Positions 1-6,104 of a stretch of 11,403 nucleotides of DNA are shown here, in pieces. The stretch's first letter is position 1; every line of letters begins with the position of its first letter. A program made the translations under genes and the position numbers. The notes beneath the pieces were generated by a model. That model saw only the letters and a program-made list of their open reading frames with translations, ran no database searches and was not told the origin of the DNA. This DNA is from an uncultured Roseateles sp. (GTDB lineage Bacteria > Pseudomonadota > Gammaproteobacteria > Burkholderiales > Burkholderiaceae), in contig CAMLKW010000147.1 in NCBI GenBank assembly GCA_946480605.1, forward strand, positions 1-11,403, in the 5' to 3' direction.

Positions 1-369
1 CGGGTGCGCCATGATCAGCGGCGTGGCGCAGGTGATGGGGATGAAGCCGATCTTCAGGTCCTTCTTCTCCAGCGGTCCGGTCGTTCCCTGCGCCATCGCC
101 TGCAGCGAGGCGACGGGCAGCACGCTGGAGATGGCGGCCATCGCGGTGTTGCGGCCCACGGCCTTCAGGAAGCGGCGGCGCAGCGCGTCCTGCGGGAACA
201 GCGCCTTCACGAGCGACGCTTCGATGAAGCTGGCTGATTCAGCCTCGAACTCCGCCGTCTCGCTGCGGGCGCGCAGCTCGGCGGCGACGTGGTCGGCGGG
301 GCTCGCATGCTGGCCACAGGCACAGCGCATCAGCAGGGGCCGGTCGGCGTCGTAGGGATCGTGGGTCAT
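1..369 (-). CDS. nrtA: Nitrate ABC transporter periplasmic substrate-binding protein, NrtA/CmpA family (N-terminal part only)
   Basis: Partial gene: 123 codons from ATG at 369 run off the left window edge. The protein would bind nitrate (or a related anion such as nitrite, bicarbonate or cyanate) and deliver it to an inner-membrane ABC transporter. Residues 1-60 form a hydrophilic extension with a Cys-x-Cys (C16, C18). Residues 64-69 read RRRFLK, a twin-arginine motif, followed by a hydrophobic stretch ending in AMAQG near residue 94, so Tat export is likely. The mature part begins with KKDLKIGFIPITCATPLIMAHP, which I recognise as the conserved start of the NrtA/NasF/CmpA family. The start is supported by GGAG seven bases upstream of ATG. 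Downstream permease and ATPase genes, if present, lie outside the window. The exact anion cannot be decided from this fragment; the regulatory homologue NasS is an alternative, but the Tat signal argues for an exported protein. Confidence 0.88.
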   Translation of the reverse strand, partial: MTHDPYDADRPLLMRCACGQHASPADHVAAELRARSETAEFEAESASFIEASLVKALFPQDALRRRFLKAVGRNTAMAAISSVLPVASLQAMAQGTTGPLEKKDLKIGFIPITCATPLIMAHP

Positions 370-372
370 CGC

Positions 373-399
373 GTCGCTCCATCACAGGATGGGAGCGAC
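373..399 (-). promoter_or_regulatory. Leader hairpin enclosing the nrtA ribosome binding site
   Basis: GTCGCTCCATC (373-383) and GATGGGAGCGAC (388-399) pair over 11 base pairs with one bulged base and a four-base loop. In the nrtA mRNA the 3' arm contains the GGAG Shine-Dalgarno sequence (minus strand 380-377), seven bases before the ATG. The structure is seen in the sequence. That it limits translation, or responds to a regulator, is inference. There is no T-tract, so it is not a standard terminator. Confidence 0.5.
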
Positions 400-629
400 T
401 CTAGGAACCGGCACGCCGTCGCGGAATCGTGCGGGGCGGCGAGTTTTTGTAGGGGTGGAACTACGAGGGATTTCCTGGGACGCGACAGCATCGCCGTGGG
501 GCAAGCAGCGCTGGCATCATCAAGTTCAGTGGGCGCTGGCGGCGGCGTCACAGGTCACACCGTAAGCTCCCCTGTCATGTAGGCAGTCGATTACTGGAAT
601 CTGCGGCGGTGGTTAGCCTGGGCAGCCCG
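400..629. other. Intergenic region, no convincing gene
   Basis: Upstream region shared by nrtA (minus) and the riboswitch-thioesterase unit (plus). Short open frames here have no recognisable protein and no ribosome binding site. Visible structure: an interrupted palindrome GTAG-N8-CTAC at 449-464, a tandem GTCACAG/GTCACAC at 546-559, and two direct copies of GCGCTGGC (507-514 and 533-540). The nrtA promoter should be here, but I see no clear -35/-10 pair and no sigma-54 GG-N10-GC match on the nrtA strand. Confidence 0.5.
449..464. promoter_or_regulatory. Candidate operator, interrupted palindrome GTAG-N8-CTAC
   Basis: GTAGGGGTGGAACTAC has GTAG and CTAC arms separated by eight bases, about 80 bp upstream of the nrtA start. 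TAC/GTA half-sites are typical of NarL/FixJ-type response regulators, which makes this a candidate operator for nrtA. The match is short, and the binding protein is unknown. Confidence 0.25.
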
Positions 630-729
630 GTAGGTTGGGGTGAGCAAAGCGAACCCCAACACGAACCAGCTGGTAGCGTCGTTGGGGGTTCAGTACCTTC
701 ACCCCAACCTACGAGTTGCGTAGCGCAAC
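630..729. repeat. REP-like palindromic repeat with nested hairpins
   Basis: A 14-bp perfect inverted repeat, GTAGGTTGGGGTGA (630-643) against its reverse complement at 699-712, bounds the element. Nested in the left arm is GTTGGGGT (634-641) pairing with ACCCCAAC (653-660). Directly after it, GTTGCG-TAG-CGCAAC (715-729) forms another small hairpin. The GTAGGTTGGG...CCCAAC pattern resembles dispersed intergenic palindromes found in many proteobacterial genomes, which is from memory and not checked by search. It lies between the nrtA leader and the riboswitch and could insulate the two transcription units. No transposase is present. Confidence 0.6.
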
Positions 730-746
730 ACCCACCCCGCCATAAT
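716..746 (+). promoter_or_regulatory. Possible sigma-70 promoter for the riboswitch transcript
   Basis: CATAAT at 741-746 is one mismatch from TATAAT and lies just before the riboswitch. TTGCGT at 716-721 could serve as -35, though the 19-bp spacer is long and it sits in the small hairpin at 715-729. This is a weak call based only on position and similarity. Confidence 0.25.
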
Positions 747-751
747 CCGCC

Positions 752-938
752 CGCCCCGCGGTTCTCTGCCAAGGCAGGGATGAAAAGGGAACGACAGAAG
801 GGCCGCCACTGGGCGGCTCGCGCTGTGGCTGCCCCCGCAACTGTGATCGGCGAGCTTTGCGCTGCATTGCCACTGGCCTGGTGCCGGGAAGGCGTGCGCA
901 AGGCGGCGACCCGAGAGCCAGGAGACCTGCCGGGGGGC
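752..938 (+). promoter_or_regulatory. Cobalamin (vitamin B12) riboswitch aptamer
   Basis: The conserved core of the cobalamin riboswitch is present in order: GGTTCTCTGCC with AAGGCAGGGATGAAAAGGGAA (760-791), GCCCCCGCAACTGTGA (830-845), CACTGG followed by GCCGGGAAGGCG (871-893), and the B12 box AGCCAGGAGACCTGCC at 916-931. GC-rich flanks (751-760 and 931-940) can form the closing P1 helix. Adenosylcobalamin or a related cobalamin would bind the nascent RNA and normally lower expression of the downstream gene. The first downstream gene is the thioesterase at 1086, about 150 bases after the aptamer. The exact ends are approximate. Confidence 0.93.
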
Positions 939-955
939 GCATGTTTATGTCTTGG

Positions 956-1020
956 GGCGGGGTGTCTCCGAGCAAGAACCGCCACCGCATGGCGCGTGTT
1001 GCTCGGGGCCTCACACCGCC
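956..1020 (+). promoter_or_regulatory. Long leader hairpin between riboswitch aptamer and gene
   Basis: CCGAGCAA (968-975) pairs with TTGCTCGG (999-1006). Below it GGTGT (961-965) pairs with ACACC (1013-1017) and flanking GGC/GCC bases extend the stem. At the tip CGCCA (980-984) pairs with TGGCG (990-994). No run of T follows, so it does not look like an intrinsic terminator. It may be a structural part of the riboswitch expression platform, or a Rho-related element; the role is inference. Confidence 0.5.
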
Positions 1021-1058
1021 CGGAGTGCCGCCGCCATGGTGCCTGGTCTTGCCGAGCC

Positions 1059-1079
1059 TCTCCGACTCTTTTGCGGAGA
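1059..1079 (+). promoter_or_regulatory. Shine-Dalgarno-sequestering hairpin, probable riboswitch expression platform
   Basis: TCTCCG (1059-1064) and CGGAGA (1074-1079) form a perfect 6-bp stem with a nine-base loop. The 3' arm contains GGAG (1075-1078), which sits seven bases before the TTG start at 1086. A translational switch, in which cobalamin binding stabilises this stem and hides the ribosome binding site, fits known proteobacterial cobalamin riboswitches. The pairing is seen; the coupling to ligand is inferred. Confidence 0.6.
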
Positions 1080-1085
1080 AAGCGC

Positions 1086-1832
1086 TTGAACCACCTCGTC
1101 ACCCCCGAAGCTCCGGCCGCCATGGTCGTCGTCGACATGGTCTGGCCCGACCAGTCCAACCATCACGGCACGCTGTTCGGCGGCGCGGCGCTGGCCATGC
1201 TGGACCGCATGGCCTTCATCGTGGGCAGCAAGGCGCTGCGCGGGTCCGTCGTCACCGCGTCCGTCGGCCAGTTGAACTTTGCCGCGCCGGCACCGGCCGG
1301 GCATCTGGTGGAGTGCAGCGCCACGGTGCTGCAGCGCGGGCGGCGCTCCGTCACGGTGGGCACGCGCCTGGTGGCCGAGGACCTGCTGAGCGGCACGCGC
1401 ACCGATTGCCTCAGCGGCGAGTTCGTCATGGTGCGTCAGGCCGACGAGGGCGAAGGCGCCGCCGTCACGCCTTCGACTGAACCGCCTGCCGCCACGCCTC
1501 TGGCGTCCGCCCTGGTCGCCGAGATCGTCTTTCCCGGCCACGCCAACCACCGCGGTCTGCTGCATGGCGGGCCGGCGATGGAGTGGATGGCCAAGGCCGG
1601 CTTCGTCGCGGCGACACGGCAGGTGCGCCGCACCATCGTCATGGCCGGCAGCGAGAAGCTGGACTTCCGCGCGCCGGCCCATGTGGGCGATGTCGTCGAG
1701 GTGACCGCCACCGTGGTGGGCGTGGGCCGCCGCTCGGTACGGGTGCAGGTGGAGATGTGGGCCGAATCACCCAACACGGGTGAGCGACGCCACTGCACGT
1801 CGGGGCAACTGGCGTTCGTGGCGATCGAGTGA
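1086..1832 (+). CDS. Acyl-CoA thioesterase with two hotdog domains
   Basis: Predicted 248-residue cytoplasmic enzyme hydrolysing acyl-CoA to free acid and CoA. It contains two fused hotdog domains of the YciA/ACOT type. The first (about 12-117) has N25-HHG-TLFGG and D40 in AMLDRMAF. The second (about 141-247) has NHRG-LLHGG at 154-162 and E166. These match the Asn/His-Gly-Gly and acidic catalytic positions of the family, with Asp in one half and Glu in the other. A Pro/Ala-rich linker joins them (about 121-140). TTG 1086 is chosen because GGAG lies seven bases upstream; ATG 1122 would be 12 codons shorter but has no ribosome binding site, although it stays just ahead of the first domain. It is the first gene after the cobalamin riboswitch and seems monocistronic, since the next gene has its own Fur-type promoter. 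Substrate chain length cannot be read from the sequence. Confidence 0.85.
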   Translation: MNHLVTPEAPAAMVVVDMVWPDQSNHHGTLFGGAALAMLDRMAFIVGSKALRGSVVTASVGQLNFAAPAPAGHLVECSATVLQRGRRSVTVGTRLVAEDLLSGTRTDCLSGEFVMVRQADEGEGAAVTPSTEPPAATPLASALVAEIVFPGHANHRGLLHGGPAMEWMAKAGFVAATRQVRRTIVMAGSEKLDFRAPAHVGDVVEVTATVVGVGRRSVRVQVEMWAESPNTGERRHCTSGQLAFVAIE

Positions 1833-1838
1833 GGCCCC

Positions 1839-1860
1839 TACAATGAGAGTAATTCTCATT
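1839..1860 (+). promoter_or_regulatory. Fur box overlapping the -10 element of the iron-uptake operon
   Basis: AATGAGA-GTAAT-TCTCATT at 1842-1860 is a perfect 7-5-7 palindrome of the Fur-box type (consensus GATAATGATAATCATTATC). TACAAT at 1839-1844 is a good -10 hexamer and overlaps its left arm. A weak -35 (TTCGTG, 1815-1820, 18-bp spacer) lies within the end of the thioesterase gene. Iron-loaded Fur bound here would block RNA polymerase, so the sigma factor gene 45 bases downstream should be expressed only when iron is scarce. Confidence 0.85.
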
Positions 1861-1904
1861 TAGACCCAAAGCCGCACGACGCGCGGCCGTCTTGAGGAAC
1901 ACCT

Positions 1905-2408
1905 GTGTCCGCCGCCGAGCTTGCACTGCAGAACGATGTCCATGCCCTCTACAGCGACCACCATGGCTGGCTGTACGGCTGGCTGCGCCGCAAGCTGGGT
2001 TGCCCGCACCGCGCGGCGGACGTGGCGCAGAACACCTTCCTGCGCGTGCTGGCCGCGCGCGACGCGCTGTGCGGCGTGGAGCAGCCACGCGCGTGGCTCA
2101 CCACCACCGCCACACGGCTGATCGTCGATGAGGAACGGCGGCGGCGCCTCGAACAGGCCTACCTGGCCGAGCTGGCCGCGCTGGCCCAGGGCGACGAGGG
2201 CTACCCCTCGCCAGAGCAGACGCTGATGGCGCTGCAGGCGCTGGAGCAGCTGAGCGCGGTGCTCGAAGGCGTCTCGCCCAAGGCACGGACCGCCTTCGTG
2301 CGCCACTACCTGGACGGCGAGACGCTGGCCACCACGGCGGCCGAGCTGGGCGTGTCGACCAAGATGGTGCAGAAGTACCTGGCCCAGGTGCTGCTGCGCT
2401 GCCGCTGA
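1905..2408 (+). CDS. fecI: FecI-type ECF RNA polymerase sigma factor (iron-starvation sigma)
   Basis: A 167-residue sigma-70 family ECF protein. Region 2 spans about residues 12-78, with LYGWLRRKLG at 23-32 and AADVAQNTFLRVLA at 37-50 for core binding and -10 recognition. Region 4 spans about 106-163, ending in the helix-turn-helix AAELGVSTKMVQKYLAQVLLRC, highly characteristic of the FecI subgroup. It should direct transcription of the receptor gene downstream when the receptor-FecR pathway signals. GTG 1905 is chosen because GAGGA (1894-1898) lies six bases before it; no ATG gives a full-length domain. A Fur box precedes it, and its stop TGA overlaps the fecR ATG by one base. The symbol denotes the family; the cognate siderophore is unknown. 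Confidence 0.93.
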   Translation: MSAAELALQNDVHALYSDHHGWLYGWLRRKLGCPHRAADVAQNTFLRVLAARDALCGVEQPRAWLTTTATRLIVDEERRRRLEQAYLAELAALAQGDEGYPSPEQTLMALQALEQLSAVLEGVSPKARTAFVRHYLDGETLATTAAELGVSTKMVQKYLAQVLLRCR

Positions 2409-3415
2409 TGCCGCCCGCCCTCGCGCTCGACGACGACCGCATCGCGCAGGCGGCGGCCGACTGGCTGGTGCAGCTGTCGGCCGATGACGCCCGCGAGCGC
2501 GACGCGGCGCGGGCCGGCTTCGAGGCCTGGAAGCGCGCCGACCCGCGGCATGCGGCGGCGGCGGCCGGCATGGAGCGCTTCATCGACCAGACCCGTGCGC
2601 TGCGCGGCGGCCCGGCCCACGGGTCCGCCGCGCGCGCTGCGCTTCACGCGGCGCTGGACGCACCCGCCAAGGCCGGGCGGCTGCGGCGGCTCGGCGCGCC
2701 GCTGGTGCTGGCGTTCGCGCTGCTCGTCCCCGGCGTGCTGGCGCTGCGCGCCTTCCCGCCCGCCGAGATGCTGGCCGACCTGCGCACCGGCACCGGCGAG
2801 CGGCGCACGCAGGTGCTGGCCGACGGCACGCGCCTGGCGCTGGGCACGGGCAGCGCGGTCAACGTCGAGATGACACCGGACCTGCGCCGGCTGGAGCTGC
2901 TCGGCGGCGAGATCCACGTGGACGTGGCCAAGGACGCCTCGCGCCCCTTCGTCGTGGAGACGGCCCACGGCCGCGTCCGCGCGCTGGGCACCCGCTTCAT
3001 CGTGCGGCGTGACGCCGACTCGACCCGGGTGCTCATGCTGGAGTCCAGCACGGCGCTCACGGCCGGCCAGCCCGCGACGGCCGAGGTGCGGCTGGCCGCC
3101 GGCGGGCAGGCCCGCCTGTCGGCGCAAGGCGTCGAGCGGCTAGACGACATCAACGCCGGCATGGTGGAGGACGCCTTCGTGCACCGCCGCCTGCTGGTGC
3201 AGGACCGGCCGCTGCCCGAGGTGCTGGACGAGCTGTCCCGCCACCGCCCCGGCCTCATCCGCTACCAGCGCGAGCAGCTCGACGGCATCCGCGTGTCCGC
3301 CGTGCTGCCGCTGGACGACACCGACCGCGCGCTGCAGCTGCTGGTCGACAGCTTCCCGCAGCTGCGCGTGCGCACCGCCACGCGCTGGGTGGTGATGGTG
3401 GACTTGCCGCGCTGA
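2408..3415 (+). CDS. fecR: FecR-type transmembrane anti-sigma factor / sigma regulator
   Basis: A 335-residue inner-membrane regulator that passes the signal from the outer-membrane receptor to the FecI-type sigma factor. The cytoplasmic N-terminus (about 10-60) is a DUF4880 segment with ADWLVQLSADDARE and FEAWKRADPRHAAA, the part that contacts the sigma factor. One transmembrane helix lies at about 95-114. The periplasmic FecR domain follows (about 125-220), with VLADGTRLALGTGSAVNVE, LLGGEIHVDVAKDASRPFVVETAHGRVRALGTRF. The C-terminus (about 255-330) resembles the DUF4974/STN-like module that meets the receptor's signalling domain. The ATG overlaps the fecI stop (TGATG) and there is no strong ribosome binding site, so translational coupling is likely. 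Length and domain order are normal for the family. Confidence 0.93.
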   Translation: MPPALALDDDRIAQAAADWLVQLSADDARERDAARAGFEAWKRADPRHAAAAAGMERFIDQTRALRGGPAHGSAARAALHAALDAPAKAGRLRRLGAPLVLAFALLVPGVLALRAFPPAEMLADLRTGTGERRTQVLADGTRLALGTGSAVNVEMTPDLRRLELLGGEIHVDVAKDASRPFVVETAHGRVRALGTRFIVRRDADSTRVLMLESSTALTAGQPATAEVRLAAGGQARLSAQGVERLDDINAGMVEDAFVHRRLLVQDRPLPEVLDELSRHRPGLIRYQREQLDGIRVSAVLPLDDTDRALQLLVDSFPQLRVRTATRWVVMVDLPR

Positions 3416-3450
3416 GCGGCGGCCGGCAATGCAGGATTTTTCGGCCGACG

Positions 3451-3477
3451 GGTTCCACTTCCGGGTTCTCGTTCGTC
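3451..3477 (+). promoter_or_regulatory. Candidate FecI-type sigma promoter upstream of the receptor gene
   Basis: Just after fecR, GGTTCC (3451-3456) is followed by GGGTTCTCGTTCGTC (3463-3477). A CGTC-ending -10 region is common in promoters read by iron-starvation sigma factors of pseudomonads. The position, directly before a receptor paired with a FecI/FecR system, supports the call. Precise -35 and -10 limits cannot be fixed by eye. It would give a leader of about 175 bases. Confidence 0.4.
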
Positions 3478-3522
3478 AATGCCTGTGAAGACGACGAAAT
3501 CGGGCCGCCAAGCGACCTGATG

Positions 3523-3543
3523 CCAGCCGCCCGATGCGGCTGG
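3523..3543 (+). other. Leader hairpin upstream of the receptor gene
   Basis: CCAGCCGC (3523-3530) and GCGGCTGG (3536-3543) form a perfect 8-bp stem with a five-base loop. No T-run follows. It lies in the 245-base gap between fecR and the receptor gene and could be mRNA structure, an attenuator, or a processing site. No gene is seen in that gap; an in-frame ATG at 3520 overlaps the stem and is judged not to be the receptor start. Confidence 0.4.
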
Positions 3544-3584
3544 ATGGTGGGCGCCGCAGCACCCACCTCGGCAACCCCAGCCAG

Positions 3585-3603
3585 TTCCGGTTCTCGTCTG
3601 ACA
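3585..3603 (+). promoter_or_regulatory. Second copy of the putative FecI-type promoter motif
   Basis: TTCCGGTTCTCGTCTGACA closely repeats the 3459-3477 segment TTCCGGGTTCTCGTTCGTC (shared TTCCGG and TTCTCGT). It lies 58 bases before the receptor ATG and could be a second start site for the same sigma factor. The repetition is seen; promoter activity is inferred. Confidence 0.35.
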
Positions 3604-3660
3604 GACCGTCGCGTGCCCGCGCGCCGGTCCCCTCAGCCGTTCATTGACTGGAAACCCTTC

Positions 3661-6102
3661 ATGACCCTCACCTCCCGGCCCCCACGGCGTGCGCTCGCAG
3701 CGCCGCTGCGCCCCACGGCCCTTGCCGTCCACCTGGCCTATGCCGCGCTGGCCGCCGGCTGGATGTTCACGCCCGCCGCGCACGCGCAGGCCGCCAGCGG
3801 CGCGGCCGTCGTCCAGGCTGACGTGCCCGCCGGCCCGCTGGCCGCCGCGCTGAACCGCTTTGCGCTGCAGGCCGGCGTGACGATCGCCGTGGACGCCGAC
3901 CGGCTGAAGGGGCTGAGCACGCCGGGGCTGAAAGGCGCGGTGACGGCGGACGAAGGCTTCCGGCGCCTGCTGGAAGGCAGCGGCTACCAGGCGGGGCGCA
4001 CGGCAGCGGGCTATGTGCTCGTGGCGGCGCCCGCCGCGGCTTCGGAGGCCGGCGGCGCCGCAGCGCTGCCGGTGGTGCGGACCAAGGCTGCAGTCGACGC
4101 CGACATCACGCGCAACCTCGGCACCGCGGTCCGGGCCGGCGCGCTGGGCGACGTGGCGCAGAAGGACACGCCGTTCTCCAGCGCCGTGGTGACGAACGGC
4201 CAGATCCAGGAACTGGCCCCGCAGAAGCTGGGCGACCTGTTCGTGCAGGACGCCTCGGTCTCCGACAACAGCGGCGCCTACACCGCCTGGAGCACCTACC
4301 TGACGGTGCGCGGCATGGACCTGGACTGGCAGAACTCCTACCGCATCGACGGCAAGCCCTACCTGGGCTACACCGTCACCCTGCCCTACGAGCACATGGA
4401 GCAGGTGGAGCTGCTGAAGGGCGCCACCGGCTTCATGTACGGCTTCGGCGCACCGGGCGGCATGCTGAACTACGTGACCAAGAAGCCCACCGCCACGCCG
4501 ACGCGCAGCATCGGCCTGGGCTACGCGGGCAGCAGCATCGTGCGCGCCAACGCCGACCTCGGCGGGCGGCTTGAAGGCGGCCTGGGCTACCGGCTCGATG
4601 CCACGCACGAGCAGGGCAGCACCACCAACGACGGCTCGCTGAAGCGCAGCTCCGTGCTGCTGGCGCTGGATGCCCAGCTGACGGACCGCCTGAGCTGGGA
4701 CTTCCAGACCATCTACCAGGACCGCCTGACCGAGGAAACCGAGCCGGGCATGCAGACGCGGGCCCTGGTGGACCGTCTGCCCGACCCCATCCGCAACGAC
4801 CGCAAGCTGGTGGGGCCCGGCAACTTCGTGGACAACCAGTTCGGCTTCCTCGCCACGCGACTGAAGTACCGCCTCGGCGACGACTGGCAGGCGCAGACCA
4901 GCTTCAGCCAGAGCTACTCGAAGACGCGCCGCAACGAATCCATCCTCTACCTGCAGAACGCCGCCGGCGACTACGCCGACGCCCGCGCCGACTACGGCGA
5001 GCGCTACCAGTACAGCTACTGGGACGCCATGCTGCAGGGCAGCGTGCAGGCCGCGGGCGTGACGCACCACATCGTCGCCGGGGTGTCGTGGCAGCAGCAG
5101 CGCAACGACGACTCGCGCAACGCCGTGTGGATCCCCAGCGTCGGCACCGGCAGGCTCGGCGTCCAGAACACCAACCGCTACGACAGCATCGGCAGCTTCG
5201 ACAGCCTGGGCCTGTACCGGCTGACGGAGCTGACACACAAGGCCGTGTTCGCCAGCGACCGCATCGAGCTGAACGACCGCTGGTCGGTGCTGGCCGGGCT
5301 GCGCTGGATCCAGTACGAGAAGCTGAACTGGGACGGCACGGGCGCCGCCACCACGCCGTACCGCGAGAACGGCGTCGTGACGCCCACGGTGGCCGCCATG
5401 TACAAGCTCGCCAGCGACACCACGGCCTATGCCAGCTACGTGGAGTCGCTGCAGCAGGGCGCCAACGTGCCCCGGCTGCCCATCTACACCAACGCCGGCG
5501 CGATGCTGAACCCGCTGAAGAGCCGGCAGTGGGAGCTGGGCGTCAAGAAGGACGGCGCCGACTGGTCCTTCACCGCCGCGCTGTTCCGGGTCACCAAGGC
5601 CACGGAGTACGACCGCAGCTGCGGCGCCGACTGCCTGACCAAGGTCCAGGAGGGCGAGTCCGTCTTCCAGGGGCTGGAGCTGGGCGCCACCGCGCGGCTG
5701 GACAGCGCCTGGAGCCTGGGCGGCAACCTGATGCTGCTCGATGCCGAGTACGCGTCGGGCGAGACCGCCCTGGTGGGCAAGCGCGTGGCGGGCTCGCCGC
5801 GCCTCGTGACGACGGCGCAGCTGGCCTGGCGCGTGCCGGCCGTGCAGGGGCTGCAGCTGCGCCTGGGCGCCAAGTACACCGGCAGGACCCCGCTGCGCGT
5901 GGACAACAGCATCGATGTCGATGGCCACGTGCTGGCCAGCCTGGGGGCGTCCTACGACACCGTGGTGGCTGGCCGGGTCATGACGTGGCAGGCGCAAGTC
6001 CACAACCTGCTCGGCAAGAAGTACTGGGTCTACCAGTACAGCAACTACATCAAGGCCGGCGACCCGCGCTCGCTGAACCTGAGCGCGACGCTGCACTTCT
6101 GA
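3661..6102 (+). CDS. TonB-dependent ferric-siderophore receptor with signalling (STN) domain, FpvA/FecA type
   Basis: An 813-residue outer-membrane transducer that imports a ferric siderophore using TonB energy and reports ligand binding to FecR. A long signal peptide (about 1-42, ending AHAQA) is followed by an STN domain at about 51-122 (VPAGPLAAALNRFALQAGVTIAVDADRLKGL). The plug is about 160-280, with TPFSSAVVTNGQIQEL, YRIDGKPY, MEQVELLKGATGFMYGFGAPGGMLNYVTKKP. A beta-barrel follows, ending in NLSATLHF with the terminal Phe needed for outer-membrane insertion. ATG 3661 is chosen because it gives a normal signal peptide and has a weak GGAAA six bases upstream; ATG 3520 would add 47 non-signal residues. 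The gene follows fecI-fecR and leads by two bases into the DUF3649 gene. A pair CGADC (residues about 658-662) may form a disulfide in a loop. The siderophore is unknown, and no biosynthesis genes are in view, so a foreign siderophore is possible. Confidence 0.93.
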   Translation: MTLTSRPPRRALAAPLRPTALAVHLAYAALAAGWMFTPAAHAQAASGAAVVQADVPAGPLAAALNRFALQAGVTIAVDADRLKGLSTPGLKGAVTADEGFRRLLEGSGYQAGRTAAGYVLVAAPAAASEAGGAAALPVVRTKAAVDADITRNLGTAVRAGALGDVAQKDTPFSSAVVTNGQIQELAPQKLGDLFVQDASVSDNSGAYTAWSTYLTVRGMDLDWQNSYRIDGKPYLGYTVTLPYEHMEQVELLKGATGFMYGFGAPGGMLNYVTKKPTATPTRSIGLGYAGSSIVRANADLGGRLEGGLGYRLDATHEQGSTTNDGSLKRSSVLLALDAQLTDRLSWDFQTIYQDRLTEETEPGMQTRALVDRLPDPIRNDRKLVGPGNFVDNQFGFLATRLKYRLGDDWQAQTSFSQSYSKTRRNESILYLQNAAGDYADARADYGERYQYSYWDAMLQGSVQAAGVTHHIVAGVSWQQQRNDDSRNAVWIPSVGTGRLGVQNTNRYDSIGSFDSLGLYRLTELTHKAVFASDRIELNDRWSVLAGLRWIQYEKLNWDGTGAATTPYRENGVVTPTVAAMYKLASDTTAYASYVESLQQGANVPRLPIYTNAGAMLNPLKSRQWELGVKKDGADWSFTAALFRVTKATEYDRSCGADCLTKVQEGESVFQGLELGATARLDSAWSLGGNLMLLDAEYASGETALVGKRVAGSPRLVTTAQLAWRVPAVQGLQLRLGAKYTGRTPLRVDNSIDVDGHVLASLGASYDTVVAGRVMTWQAQVHNLLGKKYWVYQYSNYIKAGDPRSLNLSATLHF

Positions 6103-6104
6103 GC

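Noticed and set aside
507..540. Possible sigma-54 promoter for nrtA
   Set aside because: A TTGC-like -12 part can be found on the minus strand, but the required GG at -24 is missing.
609..1085. Upstream extension of the thioesterase frame to ATG 609
   Set aside because: It would translate through the REP-like palindrome and the entire cobalamin riboswitch; the extra residues show no domain, and TTG 1086 has a proper ribosome binding site.
941..1085. Possible small leader peptide starting at ATG 941 (MFMSWGG...)
   Set aside because: No ribosome binding site separate from the riboswitch core, and the frame runs on into the thioesterase gene as a shadow; the region is better explained as structured leader RNA.
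3520..3660. Alternative receptor start at ATG 3520
   Set aside because: The additional 47 residues precede a normal signal peptide, the start lies at a hairpin, and no ribosome binding site is visible.
3262..6096. Very long minus-strand open frame (944 codons) opposite the receptor gene
   Set aside because: It mirrors the receptor gene and the end of fecR in a GC-rich genome where antisense frames rarely meet stops. Its product is low-complexity, rich in Arg, Ala, Gly, Val and His, with no recognisable domain.
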